Assembly (NCBI GenBank): GCA_017963165.1
Contig: JAGCTZ010000011.1
Coordinates: 1 to 50,179 of the forward strand
DNA length: 50,179 bases
Source: Treponema sp.
GTDB taxonomy: Bacteria > Spirochaetota > Spirochaetia > Treponematales > Treponemataceae
Direction: 5' to 3'
Within the stretch, counting starts at the first letter, position 1. Each line of letters begins with the position of its first letter. The notes under the pieces were generated by a model. It searched no databases. It had not been told where the DNA came from and saw nothing but the letters and a program-made list of their open reading frames with translations. This document shows positions 34,444 to 42,654 of this stretch, in pieces. Both the position numbers and the translations under genes were made by a program.

Positions 34444-34472
34444 AAATCCCGTGCAAGTCACGGGATTATTTA
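34444..34472. terminator. Bidirectional terminator between rpmE and the RlmK-like gene
   Basis: AATCCCGTG (34445-34453) and CACGGGATT (34459-34467) form a perfect 9-bp stem with a CAAGT loop, flanked by A-rich and T-rich sequence, between two convergent genes. Confidence 0.8.
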
Positions 34473-35669
34473 TTTTAAATCAAACTTCCAGACCTTATGA
34501 GGTTTCTTTCCTTCAAAATCTAATGGAATAGTTTGTGCAGTTATTTCTGTGCAGTCAAATTCTTTTCCGTCTGCTGTCTTTGGAGGGATTTTCGTAATAT
34601 CAAATTTTATGCGTTCAGAATTTGTAGAAAAATAAAGTGTTCCACCTGGTGCAAGAATGTTAAGACAATCCTTTACAAGCTGCGGCCAGTCTCGATTTAT
34701 ATCAAGAATATCTGTTGTTGTTTTGCTGTTAGAAAAGGTTGGTGGATCAAGGATGATTAAATCATAATGTTCTTCGGGAGCAAGCTTGCCGCTTTTTGAA
34801 GCAACAGCTTTTTCCTGTAAAAAGCGCATACAATCAGCTTTTGTAAAGACATATTTTTTCTTGTCTATGAAACCGTTAAGCTTCAGGTTTTCTTTAGCCC
34901 AGTTAAGATAAGTATTGGAAAGGTCTACAGATTCAATATAAGCCGCGTTTCCTTCTGCGGCATAAACAGAAAAACTTCCTGTATAACAGAATAAATTAAG
35001 GACGCGTTTTTTGACTGAAGTTTCTCTAATTATAGAACGGAGTGTGCGGTGATCAAAGAAAAGTCCTGTATCAAGATAAGTTGTAAGGTCTATCTGGAAA
35101 AGCTGTCCCTGTTCCTGTATAAGCCCGGTTAAAGGTGTATTGGAGGTTGTTGGATTTTCCCCTATAATCACAGAGTTTTTATTGTATTGCCCATTAGACT
35201 GGTTCTGCGAATCATCATTTTTATGACTTTTATGGCCACGAGATTTTTTTATAATATGAGCTTTTTCAATTCCAAGAACTTGAGCCGCAGAGGTGGCCAT
35301 AGTTTCAAGCCAGAGTTCTTCAGCTTCTTCTGCTTTTTCATAAGGACGTTCATAAAGATAAAGCACAGCATAAGTACGTTCTTTTATGTTTTGTTCGACA
35401 GTCGGATCATTTGCACATAATCTTGCGTTCTGATCACTTAAAAATCTTGCGGCTTCTAAAGGAGAATCAATAGTGTCTGGAAGAAATTCATATAAATCAA
35501 GGCTTACCGGAACTTCAGGTATATCTCTGTCATAAAGCTTGTAGCAGCTTATTCTATTCTTTCGTGCCCATTTTCTAAGTTCTTTATATTTTTTCTTAAG
35601 TCTGTTTGCAAAAAGAGTTGCCTGATATTGTGTTTTTGATTCGTTTGAAGCAGTTTCCATAAAAGGCAT
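34470..35669 (-). CDS. Stand-alone RlmK-type 23S rRNA guanine-N7 methyltransferase
   Basis: About 399 residues from ATG 35669; in-frame ATGs at 35660 and 35696 are alternatives, and none has a Shine-Dalgarno. It matches the C-terminal RlmK half of E. coli RlmL: LFANRLKKKYKELRKWARKN, YKLYDRDIPEVPVSLDLYEF, TYLDTGLFFDHRTLR, VLNLFCYTGSFSVYAAEG (SAM site), NTYLNWAKENLKLNGF, and IILDPPTFSNSK. In E. coli this domain makes m7G2069. The THUMP and RlmL halves are missing. A hydrophilic insert of about 40 residues (KSRGHKSHKNDDSQNQSNGQ) breaks the region between the N-terminal and SAM-binding parts. The SAM domain is confident; the exact target base is inferred. Confidence 0.85.
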   Translation of the reverse strand: MPFMETASNESKTQYQATLFANRLKKKYKELRKWARKNRISCYKLYDRDIPEVPVSLDLYEFLPDTIDSPLEAARFLSDQNARLCANDPTVEQNIKERTYAVLYLYERPYEKAEEAEELWLETMATSAAQVLGIEKAHIIKKSRGHKSHKNDDSQNQSNGQYNKNSVIIGENPTTSNTPLTGLIQEQGQLFQIDLTTYLDTGLFFDHRTLRSIIRETSVKKRVLNLFCYTGSFSVYAAEGNAAYIESVDLSNTYLNWAKENLKLNGFIDKKKYVFTKADCMRFLQEKAVASKSGKLAPEEHYDLIILDPPTFSNSKTTTDILDINRDWPQLVKDCLNILAPGGTLYFSTNSERIKFDITKIPPKTADGKEFDCTEITAQTIPLDFEGKKPHKVWKFDLK

Positions 35670-35745
35670 TATATCATTTTTTTTAGAAAGTTTCATTATT
35701 TTCATTATATGGAATAAAATCAAAAAAAATGATATATTATATTTT

Positions 35746-35946
35746 ATGACTGCTACTGAAAAATATCTTGCCATGAATAATGAATTCTGCCGCCTTCGTG
35801 ATGCAATTTATAATCCCGATGTTGATGAAGCGGATGAAGATGAAAGAATTCAAAAAAGTGTAGAAATGGCTTTAGGTGTTTTGTGTCAGTATCTGGATTA
35901 CTATAAAGAAATCAATGACGTTCATACACGTCCAAAATCAAATTAA
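35746..35946 (+). CDS. Small acidic protein of unknown function (66 residues)
   Basis: A short protein beginning MTATEKYLAMNNEFCRLRDA with an acidic middle (DVDEADEDE) and a helical end (VLCQYLDYYKEINDVH). No cysteine pairs, membrane segment or motif I recognise. A TATTAT ends five bases before the ATG, which would place transcription on the start codon. It lies 19 bp before the membrane protein gene and likely shares its transcript. Its start region diverges from the methyltransferase gene. Confidence 0.65.
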   Translation: MTATEKYLAMNNEFCRLRDAIYNPDVDEADEDERIQKSVEMALGVLCQYLDYYKEINDVHTRPKSN

Positions 35947-35965
35947 ACGGAATGTGAGGTTTATT

Positions 35966-37000
35966 ATGAAGAAGTTTTTTTCTGTATTTTTGACTATTAT
36001 TTTTGCAATTTGTCTGCTTTTCACACTACTGCTTTCTGTAGTTCGTTTTAATTTCAGTTATTCTACAATTACACAACTTGCAGGTGAACTTTTAAAGCCA
36101 GTTTCAAAAGCTGCCATACCTGTCCCAGAAGATGACGGACTTTTCCATCCTGGTGATAAAATTATTTCTTATGCATATTATGATGAAGATGAATATGGTT
36201 TTAGTTTAGAAGATTTTGATTTTAGTTCAATGGATCTTACAAATCTTGATATAAATGAAATGGTTCAGTCTTATCTTGATGCTTATGAAATTGATGTTGA
36301 ACCGGAATTGATTTCAGAGATTCTTGCTTCTCCTGATATTTCGCAGGTAGTTGATAAATATGCTGATGAGATTATCAATTATGTAACCGGTGCATCTGAC
36401 GAACTTAATATTGATCCTAAAGATATTACAAATGTTGTTAATAAAGCAATTGATAAATATGAAGCTGCAACTGGTGAAGTTGTAGATCGTACAGGTCTTG
36501 ATGAAGCTGTAAACAGCGGAGTAGAAGCTATGGTTCCGGAGTTAACTGCAACGCTGGATACTGCAAAAGAAGAAAATGCAGAAACCTTTGATATTCTTAA
36601 AAAAGTAAATCTTTTGCTTTCTTTGAAAATCTGGATAATCTGTATCGCAGTATGTGTTGTTCTTGCACTTATTGTTTTCTTCCTGAATATGAATATTTTT
36701 GTCTGGTTTAAATATATTTCTATTCCTGCAATTGTTGACGGTCTTTTGATTTTTATAGCTGTTCTTGTTGCAAAAGGAATTGTTCCGGATATTTTATTGA
36801 ATGCGCTTAGAGATGCCGGAATGCCTGATTCGGTATATTCTGTAATCTGGCGTTATGTATTCTCTTTACTCAAGAAGTTTGAAGTTCTTTCAATTGTTAC
36901 TGTTTTAATTGGAGTTGTTTTAGTAAGTCTTGGTGCTACTCTTGGAAAAAGTAAAAAGCAGGTAGAAGAAAAAACTGCTGACGAAATAAAAGCTGAATAA
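35966..37000 (+). CDS. Membrane protein of unknown function
   Basis: A 344-residue protein. An N-terminal membrane segment or signal anchor (about 4-27) is followed by an acidic, mostly helical extracytoplasmic region (about 30-215) with repeated ILASPDISQ/INIDPKDIT-like helices, and three C-terminal membrane spans (about 222-245, 252-275 and 307-330). The last 20 residues are charged and cytoplasmic. GAGG precedes the ATG; the frame is open upstream through the small gene but out of its frame. I recognise no catalytic motif. It precedes a DEAD-box helicase gene by 43 bp. Confidence 0.75.
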   Translation: MKKFFSVFLTIIFAICLLFTLLLSVVRFNFSYSTITQLAGELLKPVSKAAIPVPEDDGLFHPGDKIISYAYYDEDEYGFSLEDFDFSSMDLTNLDINEMVQSYLDAYEIDVEPELISEILASPDISQVVDKYADEIINYVTGASDELNIDPKDITNVVNKAIDKYEAATGEVVDRTGLDEAVNSGVEAMVPELTATLDTAKEENAETFDILKKVNLLLSLKIWIICIAVCVVLALIVFFLNMNIFVWFKYISIPAIVDGLLIFIAVLVAKGIVPDILLNALRDAGMPDSVYSVIWRYVFSLLKKFEVLSIVTVLIGVVLVSLGATLGKSKKQVEEKTADEIKAE

Positions 37001-37043
37001 ATATTTATTGCAGAGCCTGTGTGTATCTGCAAAAAGGAAAATT

Positions 37044-38693
37044 ATGGATTTTACTGAATTTGGTCTTGATGAAAGACTGTTGAAGGGAATTGAAGCCGCC
37101 GGTTATGTAAATTGTACTCCGGTTCAAGAAAAAGTGATTCAGGCTTCTATGAAAGAAGGGGCAAAAGGCCCTGATTTGTATGTTCAGTCTCAGACTGGAA
37201 CTGGAAAGACTGCTGCTTATCTTATTGCTGTTATCAGCGGAATGCTTAAACTTGAAAATGCAGGAAAAAAGTGTCTTATTCTTGCTCCGACCCGTGAGCT
37301 TGCTGTTCAGATTGAAGAAGAAGCAAAGGTTCTTGTTGGTACAAGCGGACTTAAAGCATTTTCTGTTTATGGTGGTGTAGGTTACGAAAAACAGATTGCC
37401 GCTCTTAAAAAAGGTGTGGATATTGTAATTGGTACACCAGGACGCGTTATCGATCTTCAGGAAGGTGGAAATCTTGATTTGAGTAATTCTCATTTCTGTG
37501 TAATTGATGAAGCTGACAGAATGTTTGATATGGGCTTTTATGATGATTTAAGAAAGATTCTTAAATGCCTGCCGGAAGCAGAAACACGTCAGACAATGCT
37601 CTTTTCTGCAACTCTTAATACTTATGTTAAGAATCTTGCATGGGAATACACACGTGATCCGATTGAAATTACAATTGAAGCAGAAACAATTACTGTAAGC
37701 GAAATTACTCAGGAATTACTACACGTTTCCAGCGACGAAAAAATGAAGCTGCTTGTCGGTATTTTAAAGCATGAAAATCCAGAAAGTGCAATTATTTTCT
37801 GTAATACAAAGCGTTCATGCGAAGTTATTGCAAAGCGTCTTGTTATTAATGAAATAAAAGCAGAATTTATGATTGGCGATTTGCCACAGTCAAAGAGACT
37901 TGCAATCCTTAAATCATTTAAGGCTGGTGAAATAAAGATTCTTGTTGCTACAGATGTTGCTGCACGCGGAATTGATGTTGATGACCTTGCAATGGTAATC
38001 AATTATGATTTACCTGTTGAAGCAGAAAATTATGTTCACAGAATTGGACGTACTGCACGAGCCGGTAAATCTGGAAAGGCATATACCTTCTGTTCGGAAC
38101 AGGATGTATACAATCTTCCTGCAATTGAGCGATATATTGAGATGCAGATTCCTGCTACTGTTGCTTATCCAGATCAGATGGAAGAAGATAAATCTGCAGG
38201 AATGTACATCAAGACAGAAAACTGGCGTGGTGATGATGAACTTGATAATCGTCATGGTTACAGAAAAGGCCGTGATGGAGATATTCATAACCGTAGGACA
38301 GGTTCCAGGTCTCAGGTTTCAGGTGACAGGGGTTATAAGAAGAACTCTGATTATAAGAAGAAATCTGATTATAAGAAGAAATCTGACGGCTATAAGAAAA
38401 ACGGCGACTTTAAGAAAGGTCCTCGAAAACCTTATATTGATCCGGCTAAACTGGCTGGACTTTCTTATGAAGAGCGCATGAAGCTATACAAGGATGCCTA
38501 CGGCAACAACGGCGGATACAAAAAAGACTCTTACAAAAAGAATGGCTATAACAAGAATAGCCACAATAAAGGCAATTATAACAAGAATAATTACAACAAA
38601 AAGCCTTATAACAAGGGTGCACCACAGAATAAACCTGCTGCCCCTGCAAAGAAGACATTCTGGCAAAAGGTTAAAGCATTTTTTGGAAGATAG
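37044..38693 (+). CDS. DEAD-box RNA helicase with repetitive basic tail
   Basis: A 549-residue ATP-dependent RNA helicase. Core motifs: Q motif GYVNCTPVQEKVI, motif I SQTGTGKTAAYL, PTRELAVQIEEE, TPGRVIDL, VIDEADRMFDMGF, LFSATL, IIFCNTKRSCE, VATDVAARGIDVDD and HRIGRTARAG. From about residue 400 the tail is low-complexity: a GSRSQVSGDRG patch, three 18-nt tandem units giving YKKNSD/YKKKSD, then KNGYNKNSHNKGNYNKNNYN. Such Lys/Asn/Tyr-rich tails bind RNA non-specifically. AAAGGA precedes ATG 37044. It may act in cold adaptation, RNA decay or ribosome assembly; which is not clear from sequence. Confidence 0.93.
   Translation: MDFTEFGLDERLLKGIEAAGYVNCTPVQEKVIQASMKEGAKGPDLYVQSQTGTGKTAAYLIAVISGMLKLENAGKKCLILAPTRELAVQIEEEAKVLVGTSGLKAFSVYGGVGYEKQIAALKKGVDIVIGTPGRVIDLQEGGNLDLSNSHFCVIDEADRMFDMGFYDDLRKILKCLPEAETRQTMLFSATLNTYVKNLAWEYTRDPIEITIEAETITVSEITQELLHVSSDEKMKLLVGILKHENPESAIIFCNTKRSCEVIAKRLVINEIKAEFMIGDLPQSKRLAILKSFKAGEIKILVATDVAARGIDVDDLAMVINYDLPVEAENYVHRIGRTARAGKSGKAYTFCSEQDVYNLPAIERYIEMQIPATVAYPDQMEEDKSAGMYIKTENWRGDDELDNRHGYRKGRDGDIHNRRTGSRSQVSGDRGYKKNSDYKKKSDYKKKSDGYKKNGDFKKGPRKPYIDPAKLAGLSYEERMKLYKDAYGNNGGYKKDSYKKNGYNKNSHNKGNYNKNNYNKKPYNKGAPQNKPAAPAKKTFWQKVKAFFGR
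38299..38395 (+). repeat. In-frame simple repeats in the helicase tail
   Basis: A CAGGTTCC-like degenerate run (about 38299-38331: CAGGTTCCAGGTCTCAGG and on) is followed by three 18-nt tandem units of the form TATAAGAAGAAATCTGAT (38335-38388). Both could vary in copy number without shifting frame. Confidence 0.75.
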
Positions 38694-38720
38694 TCGTAGA
38701 AGGGATTGCGCATAAAAAAA

Positions 38721-38817
38721 GAGCCAGATAATCCCAATCACAGTTCGTTCCGCATACCGCTGCTGCCTTCCGGCTCTGACGGGGTTTTGCGAAAGATACT
38801 TGAAGGGCATCTGACTC
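38721..38817 (-). ncRNA. ffs: Signal recognition particle RNA, small bacterial type
   Basis: On the minus strand the conserved SRP domain IV core is present: GTCAGAGCCGGAAGGCAGCA then GCGGTA, with the GGAA tetraloop flanked by the asymmetric loop that binds Ffh. The 5' end GAGTCAGA (38810-38817) pairs with the 3' end TCTGGCTC (38721-38728), and seven T residues follow as terminator. A promoter with matching start point lies directly upstream. Length about 97 nt, the 4.5S-like form without an Alu domain. Confidence 0.93.
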
Positions 38818-38826
38818 AATGCATAA

Positions 38827-38856
38827 ATTATATAATACAAAAGATTATCGGGTCAA
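38827..38856 (-). promoter_or_regulatory. Promoter of the SRP RNA
   Basis: On the minus strand TTGACC (38851-38856), 18 bp, TATAAT (38827-38832). A start seven bases on is at about 38820, within three bases of the predicted RNA 5' end. Confidence 0.75.
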
Positions 38857-38895
38857 GTATGATAATGATGTATTTTTTTAATAAAGGATATTCAG

Positions 38896-40548
38896 ATGAT
38901 TACAGTTAGTGATGTTAGCGTTTCGTTCAGTGAAAAACCGCTTTTTAAAGATGTAAATCTTAAGTTCAATAAAGGAAACTGTTACGGTATTACAGGTGCA
39001 AATGGCGCCGGTAAATCTACATTCTTAAAGCTGCTTGCAGGTGAATTGGAAAAAGATTCAGGAGAGATTTTTATGACTCCTGGTGAACGCATGGCAGTTT
39101 TAAAGCAGGATCACTTTGCTTTTGATCAGTATTCTGTAAAAGATACAGTAATGATGGGCTTTCCTCGACTTTATGAAGTTTCTAAGGCTCGAGATGAAAT
39201 CTATGCAAAAACAGATTTTACAGAAGAAGATGGAATTAAATCTGCAGAGCTCGAAGCTGAGTTTGGTGAGCTTGGCGGTTATGAGTCAGAAAATCAGATT
39301 GAACAGATGTTAAGTGGTCTTGGTCTTGAAGAAGAATTCCATGACCGCATGATGAGCGATCTTGATGAAAGCCAGAAGGTTCGCGTTCTTCTTGCACAGG
39401 CAATTTATGGAAATCCTGATGCCCTTATTCTTGATGAGCCTACAAACGGTCTTGATATTGAATCTATTACCTGGCTCGAAAACTTTTTGCTTGATTTTGA
39501 AAATACAGTAATTGTTGTTTCGCACGACCGACACTTTTTGAATACAGTCTGTACATATATCTGCGATATTGATTTTGGCAAAATTACACAGTTCAGTGGT
39601 AACTATGACTTCTGGTATCAGATGACTCAGGTTATGCAGAGACAGGCTCACGATCAGCAGAAAAAGACAGAAGAAAAAATGAAGGATTTGCGCGAGTTTA
39701 TTTTGCGTTTTAGTTCTAACGCTTCTAAGGCAAAACAGGCAACAAGCCGTAAAAAGATTTACGACAAGCTTGCAGATTCTCTTGAAGATATTCCTGTTTC
39801 TACACGCAAGTTCCCGTATGTAAACTTTAAGGCTGACCGCGAAATTGGAAATAATGTTCTTGAATGTAAAAAACTCAACCTCAAGGATGCAGACGGCAAC
39901 GAACTTCTTAAAGATTTTAGTCTTGTTGTAAACCGCACAGATAAAATTGCATTTGTTGGTATTGAACACAATTCTGTAACTGCACTTTTTGATATTATCA
40001 ACGGTGTTAAAAAGCCTGATAGCGGTGAGTTCTTCTGGGGGCAGACAACAAGCCAGACATATCTTCCACGCGATAATTCAGAAAACTTTAACAACGACAT
40101 GAACATTACCGAATGGCTTAAGCAGTATTCAAAGGAACAGGATGACGCTTATGTGCGCGGCTTCCTTGGACGTATGCTTTTTAGTGGAGACGAATCGCTT
40201 AAAAAAGTTAAGGTTCTTTCGGGTGGTGAAAAGGTCCGCTGTATGCTCAGTAAGCTTATGTTAAGCGGGGCTAACTGTATTACAATGGATGATCCGACAA
40301 ACCATCTTGACCTTGAAGCAATTCAGTCGCTCAACGAAGGTTTAATTGCCTTCCCTGGTGTTCTTTTGTTCAGTTCTCATGACCACGAGTTCATTCAGTC
40401 TATTGCAAACCGTATTGTAGAAATTACTCCAAATGGTGTAATTGACCGTATGATGAGCTTTGATGATTATATTACAGATCCACAGGTTACAGAACTTCGC
40501 AAAAAGTTGTATGAGGGAACTGGTAAAAAGATTAAGTATAGAGTGTAA
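38896..40548 (+). CDS. ABC-F family ATPase (YbiT-like)
   Basis: A 550-residue soluble protein with two ABC ATPase domains and no membrane part. Domain 1 (about 1-240): Walker A ITGANGAGKSTFLKLL, Walker B ALILDEPTNGLDIESITWLE; its signature is LDESQKVRVLLAQAI in place of LSGGQ. A charged linker (about 245-300) enters the ribosome E site in this family. Domain 2: a degenerate Walker A (FVGIEHNSVTALFDII, lacking GKS/T) with an intact LSGGEKVRCMLSKLM and MDDPTNHLDLEAI. AAAGGA precedes the ATG. ABC-F proteins act on ribosomes in translation stress. It ends one base before the convergent helicase gene. Confidence 0.9.
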   Translation: MITVSDVSVSFSEKPLFKDVNLKFNKGNCYGITGANGAGKSTFLKLLAGELEKDSGEIFMTPGERMAVLKQDHFAFDQYSVKDTVMMGFPRLYEVSKARDEIYAKTDFTEEDGIKSAELEAEFGELGGYESENQIEQMLSGLGLEEEFHDRMMSDLDESQKVRVLLAQAIYGNPDALILDEPTNGLDIESITWLENFLLDFENTVIVVSHDRHFLNTVCTYICDIDFGKITQFSGNYDFWYQMTQVMQRQAHDQQKKTEEKMKDLREFILRFSSNASKAKQATSRKKIYDKLADSLEDIPVSTRKFPYVNFKADREIGNNVLECKKLNLKDADGNELLKDFSLVVNRTDKIAFVGIEHNSVTALFDIINGVKKPDSGEFFWGQTTSQTYLPRDNSENFNNDMNITEWLKQYSKEQDDAYVRGFLGRMLFSGDESLKKVKVLSGGEKVRCMLSKLMLSGANCITMDDPTNHLDLEAIQSLNEGLIAFPGVLLFSSHDHEFIQSIANRIVEITPNGVIDRMMSFDDYITDPQVTELRKKLYEGTGKKIKYRV

Positions 40549-42552
40549 TTACAACTTAGCACGTAACTGACTCAAAAAATCGCCCATCATATCGGCTGCT
40601 TCTTCGTTAGTCATTTCTTTTGGTTCATGATATTCAACAAGATTTTGAGGAATTTCATCGAGGAAGCGGCTAGGTGTACATTCATTAATCATATTCATGC
40701 GTTTACGTTTCTGGCATGAAGTAATAAAAAGCTTGTCGCGGGCACGTGTAATTGCAACATAAAAAAGCCTGCGTTCTTCTTCTACATCTCCGCCATTTTC
40801 TTCGACTGATCGGGCATGCGGGATAAGGCCTTCTTCTGTTCCCGCAATAAATACAACAGGAAATTCAAGCCCCTTAGAAGCGTGGATTGTCATAAGGTTT
40901 ACTTTTCCCTTGTTGTTTTCGTCATCGCTGTTATCCTGAGACACAAGAGTAATTCGATTAAGATAATTAAACAAACTTGGATTATCGTTATCAGGATCTT
41001 TTTCCCAGGTGTCTATAGAATTAATAAGGCTTTCAATGTTCATGAGCTTAAAACGTACAGCCTTTTCATTTTTTGAATATTCAGTAAGAAGATGATCACG
41101 GTAGTTAATGTCTTCTACCATCTGACGAACCTTTTGTGAAAGACCGTGTCCGCTTAAAAGCTTCTGGCGCTGGTCTTCTATAAGATTCATAAATTCCTGA
41201 AGGTCTTCTTTTACTACATCACTTGCAGGAGAGCCTGGTCTGTGTACAAGTGAATCCATGGCGTTCCACATTGTACAGTTATTCATAAGTGCTTCATCAT
41301 TAAGCATCTGAATTGCAGCCCGTCCAATTCCCCGACGAGGAGTATTAATAATTCGGATTAAATTAATATCATCATCATGATTTGCAATTACACGCAGATA
41401 ACTGATTATATCCTTTATTTCTTTGCGTTCAAAAAATGAAGTACCACCACTCATAGTGTAGGGAATATTGTTTTCAAGAAAGGCTTCTTCAAGTACGCGC
41501 CCCTGTGTGTTAGCCCGCATTAACACGCCGAATTCATCATACTTTCTACGTTCTTCTGCAGCAATTCCAAGAATGCTTTCTGCAATAAAATTGGCTTCAT
41601 CTGTTTCATTTTGCGGCATGAAGATTTCTATAGGTTTACCGCCGCCGTTTCCACTCCACAGCTTTTTATCTTTACGGTTTGTGTTGTGACTGATTACACC
41701 GTTTGCTGCTTCAAGAATTGTTTCTGTAGAGCGGTAATTCTGTTCAAGCCTGATTTCTGTAACATCAAAATCATGCTCAAAATTAATTATGTTCTGATAA
41801 TCTGCACCACGCCAGCTGTAAATACTCTGGTCATCATCACCAACGACTGCAACATTTTTGTCGGCAAGCAGGTGCATCATTTCATACTGCTGATGGCTTG
41901 TGTCCTGAAATTCATCTACCATTATGTATTTATATCGTTCGCGGTAACGTGCAAGAACTTCCGGAAATTCACGGAAAAGTTTTATTGGAAGAACAATCAA
42001 ATCGTCAAAATCAACTGCATTATATAATTGCAAACCTTCCTGATATAGTTCATAAAGCGGGCGATACATATCATTTGCTGTTTCCCAGTTTTTGCGACCT
42101 GTTTTTATGTTAGAAATAAGGTTTCCTATCGTGTAAATATCCATTGCTTCTGGAGAAAATTTCAATTCGCGGCCACATTCTTTAATCAAGGCGACGCGAT
42201 CTGTTTCATCATAAATTGAAAAATTTTCACGCCAGCCAAGCTTTGTAATTTCTTGACGCAGAATCTTTACACCAAAAGCATGAAAAGTTGAAACTGTAAG
42301 ATTCTGGAGTTTTTTCTGAGTCAAATCCTTTATTCGGTCAGACATTTCTTTTGCAGCTTTATTTGTAAAGGTTAGGGCAAGAATCTGGCTTTGTGGAATT
42401 CCTTTATCGAGCATATGTGCAATTCTAAACGTAATTACACGAGTTTTTCCGCTTCCGGCACCTGCAATAATAAGAATTGCGCCGTCTGTTGTAGTAACTG
42501 CACGAAATTGCTGCGGATTTAATTCTTTTTTAAGGGATTCCAAATCAAGCAT
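40549..42552 (-). CDS. pcrA: UvrD/PcrA-type superfamily 1 DNA helicase
   Basis: A 667-residue 3' to 5' DNA helicase. Motifs in order: LNPQQFRAVTTTDG (Q motif), IIAGAGSGKTRVITFRIAH, LALTFTNKAAKEM, VDEFQDTSHQQYEM, VVGDDDQSIYSWRGAD, LEQNYRST, KVNLMTIHASKGLEFPVVFI and VAITRARDKLFIT. It is shorter at the C-terminus than PcrA/UvrD of about 720 residues, lacking the variable tail. It acts in nucleotide-excision and mismatch repair, linking functionally to MutL in this window. A strong promoter with a leaderless layout precedes it, and it stands alone on the minus strand. Confidence 0.95.
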   Translation of the reverse strand: MLDLESLKKELNPQQFRAVTTTDGAILIIAGAGSGKTRVITFRIAHMLDKGIPQSQILALTFTNKAAKEMSDRIKDLTQKKLQNLTVSTFHAFGVKILRQEITKLGWRENFSIYDETDRVALIKECGRELKFSPEAMDIYTIGNLISNIKTGRKNWETANDMYRPLYELYQEGLQLYNAVDFDDLIVLPIKLFREFPEVLARYRERYKYIMVDEFQDTSHQQYEMMHLLADKNVAVVGDDDQSIYSWRGADYQNIINFEHDFDVTEIRLEQNYRSTETILEAANGVISHNTNRKDKKLWSGNGGGKPIEIFMPQNETDEANFIAESILGIAAEERRKYDEFGVLMRANTQGRVLEEAFLENNIPYTMSGGTSFFERKEIKDIISYLRVIANHDDDINLIRIINTPRRGIGRAAIQMLNDEALMNNCTMWNAMDSLVHRPGSPASDVVKEDLQEFMNLIEDQRQKLLSGHGLSQKVRQMVEDINYRDHLLTEYSKNEKAVRFKLMNIESLINSIDTWEKDPDNDNPSLFNYLNRITLVSQDNSDDENNKGKVNLMTIHASKGLEFPVVFIAGTEEGLIPHARSVEENGGDVEEERRLFYVAITRARDKLFITSCQKRKRMNMINECTPSRFLDEIPQNLVEYHEPKEMTNEEAADMMGDFLSQLRAKL

Positions 42553-42560
42553 AGGTTTAT

Positions 42561-42589
42561 ATAATACGCAGTGGAGCGGACTGGGTCAA
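42561..42589 (-). promoter_or_regulatory. Promoter of the UvrD/PcrA gene, candidate leaderless start
   Basis: On the minus strand TTGACC (42584-42589), 17 bp, TATTAT (42561-42566), then eight bases to the ATG. The spacing and hexamers are close to ideal and there is no Shine-Dalgarno. Confidence 0.6.
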
Positions 42590-42654
42590 GTAAGTATTAA
42601 CAAATACCTGCTTGTAATATATAATTTTATTATAACAATAAGCAGGAGCACAAA

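Noticed and set aside
38334..38400. Tandem repeats as a CRISPR array
   Set aside because: Units are contiguous 18-nt coding repeats without spacers; no cas gene is in the window.
38005..38481. 158-codon open frame in another frame of the helicase tail
   Set aside because: It arises from the low-complexity AAG/AAT-rich tail; the main frame carries the helicase motifs through to the end.
39310..39969. 219-codon minus-strand open frame
   Set aside because: Antisense to the ABC-F gene, whose motifs are clear; composition is that of a shadow frame.
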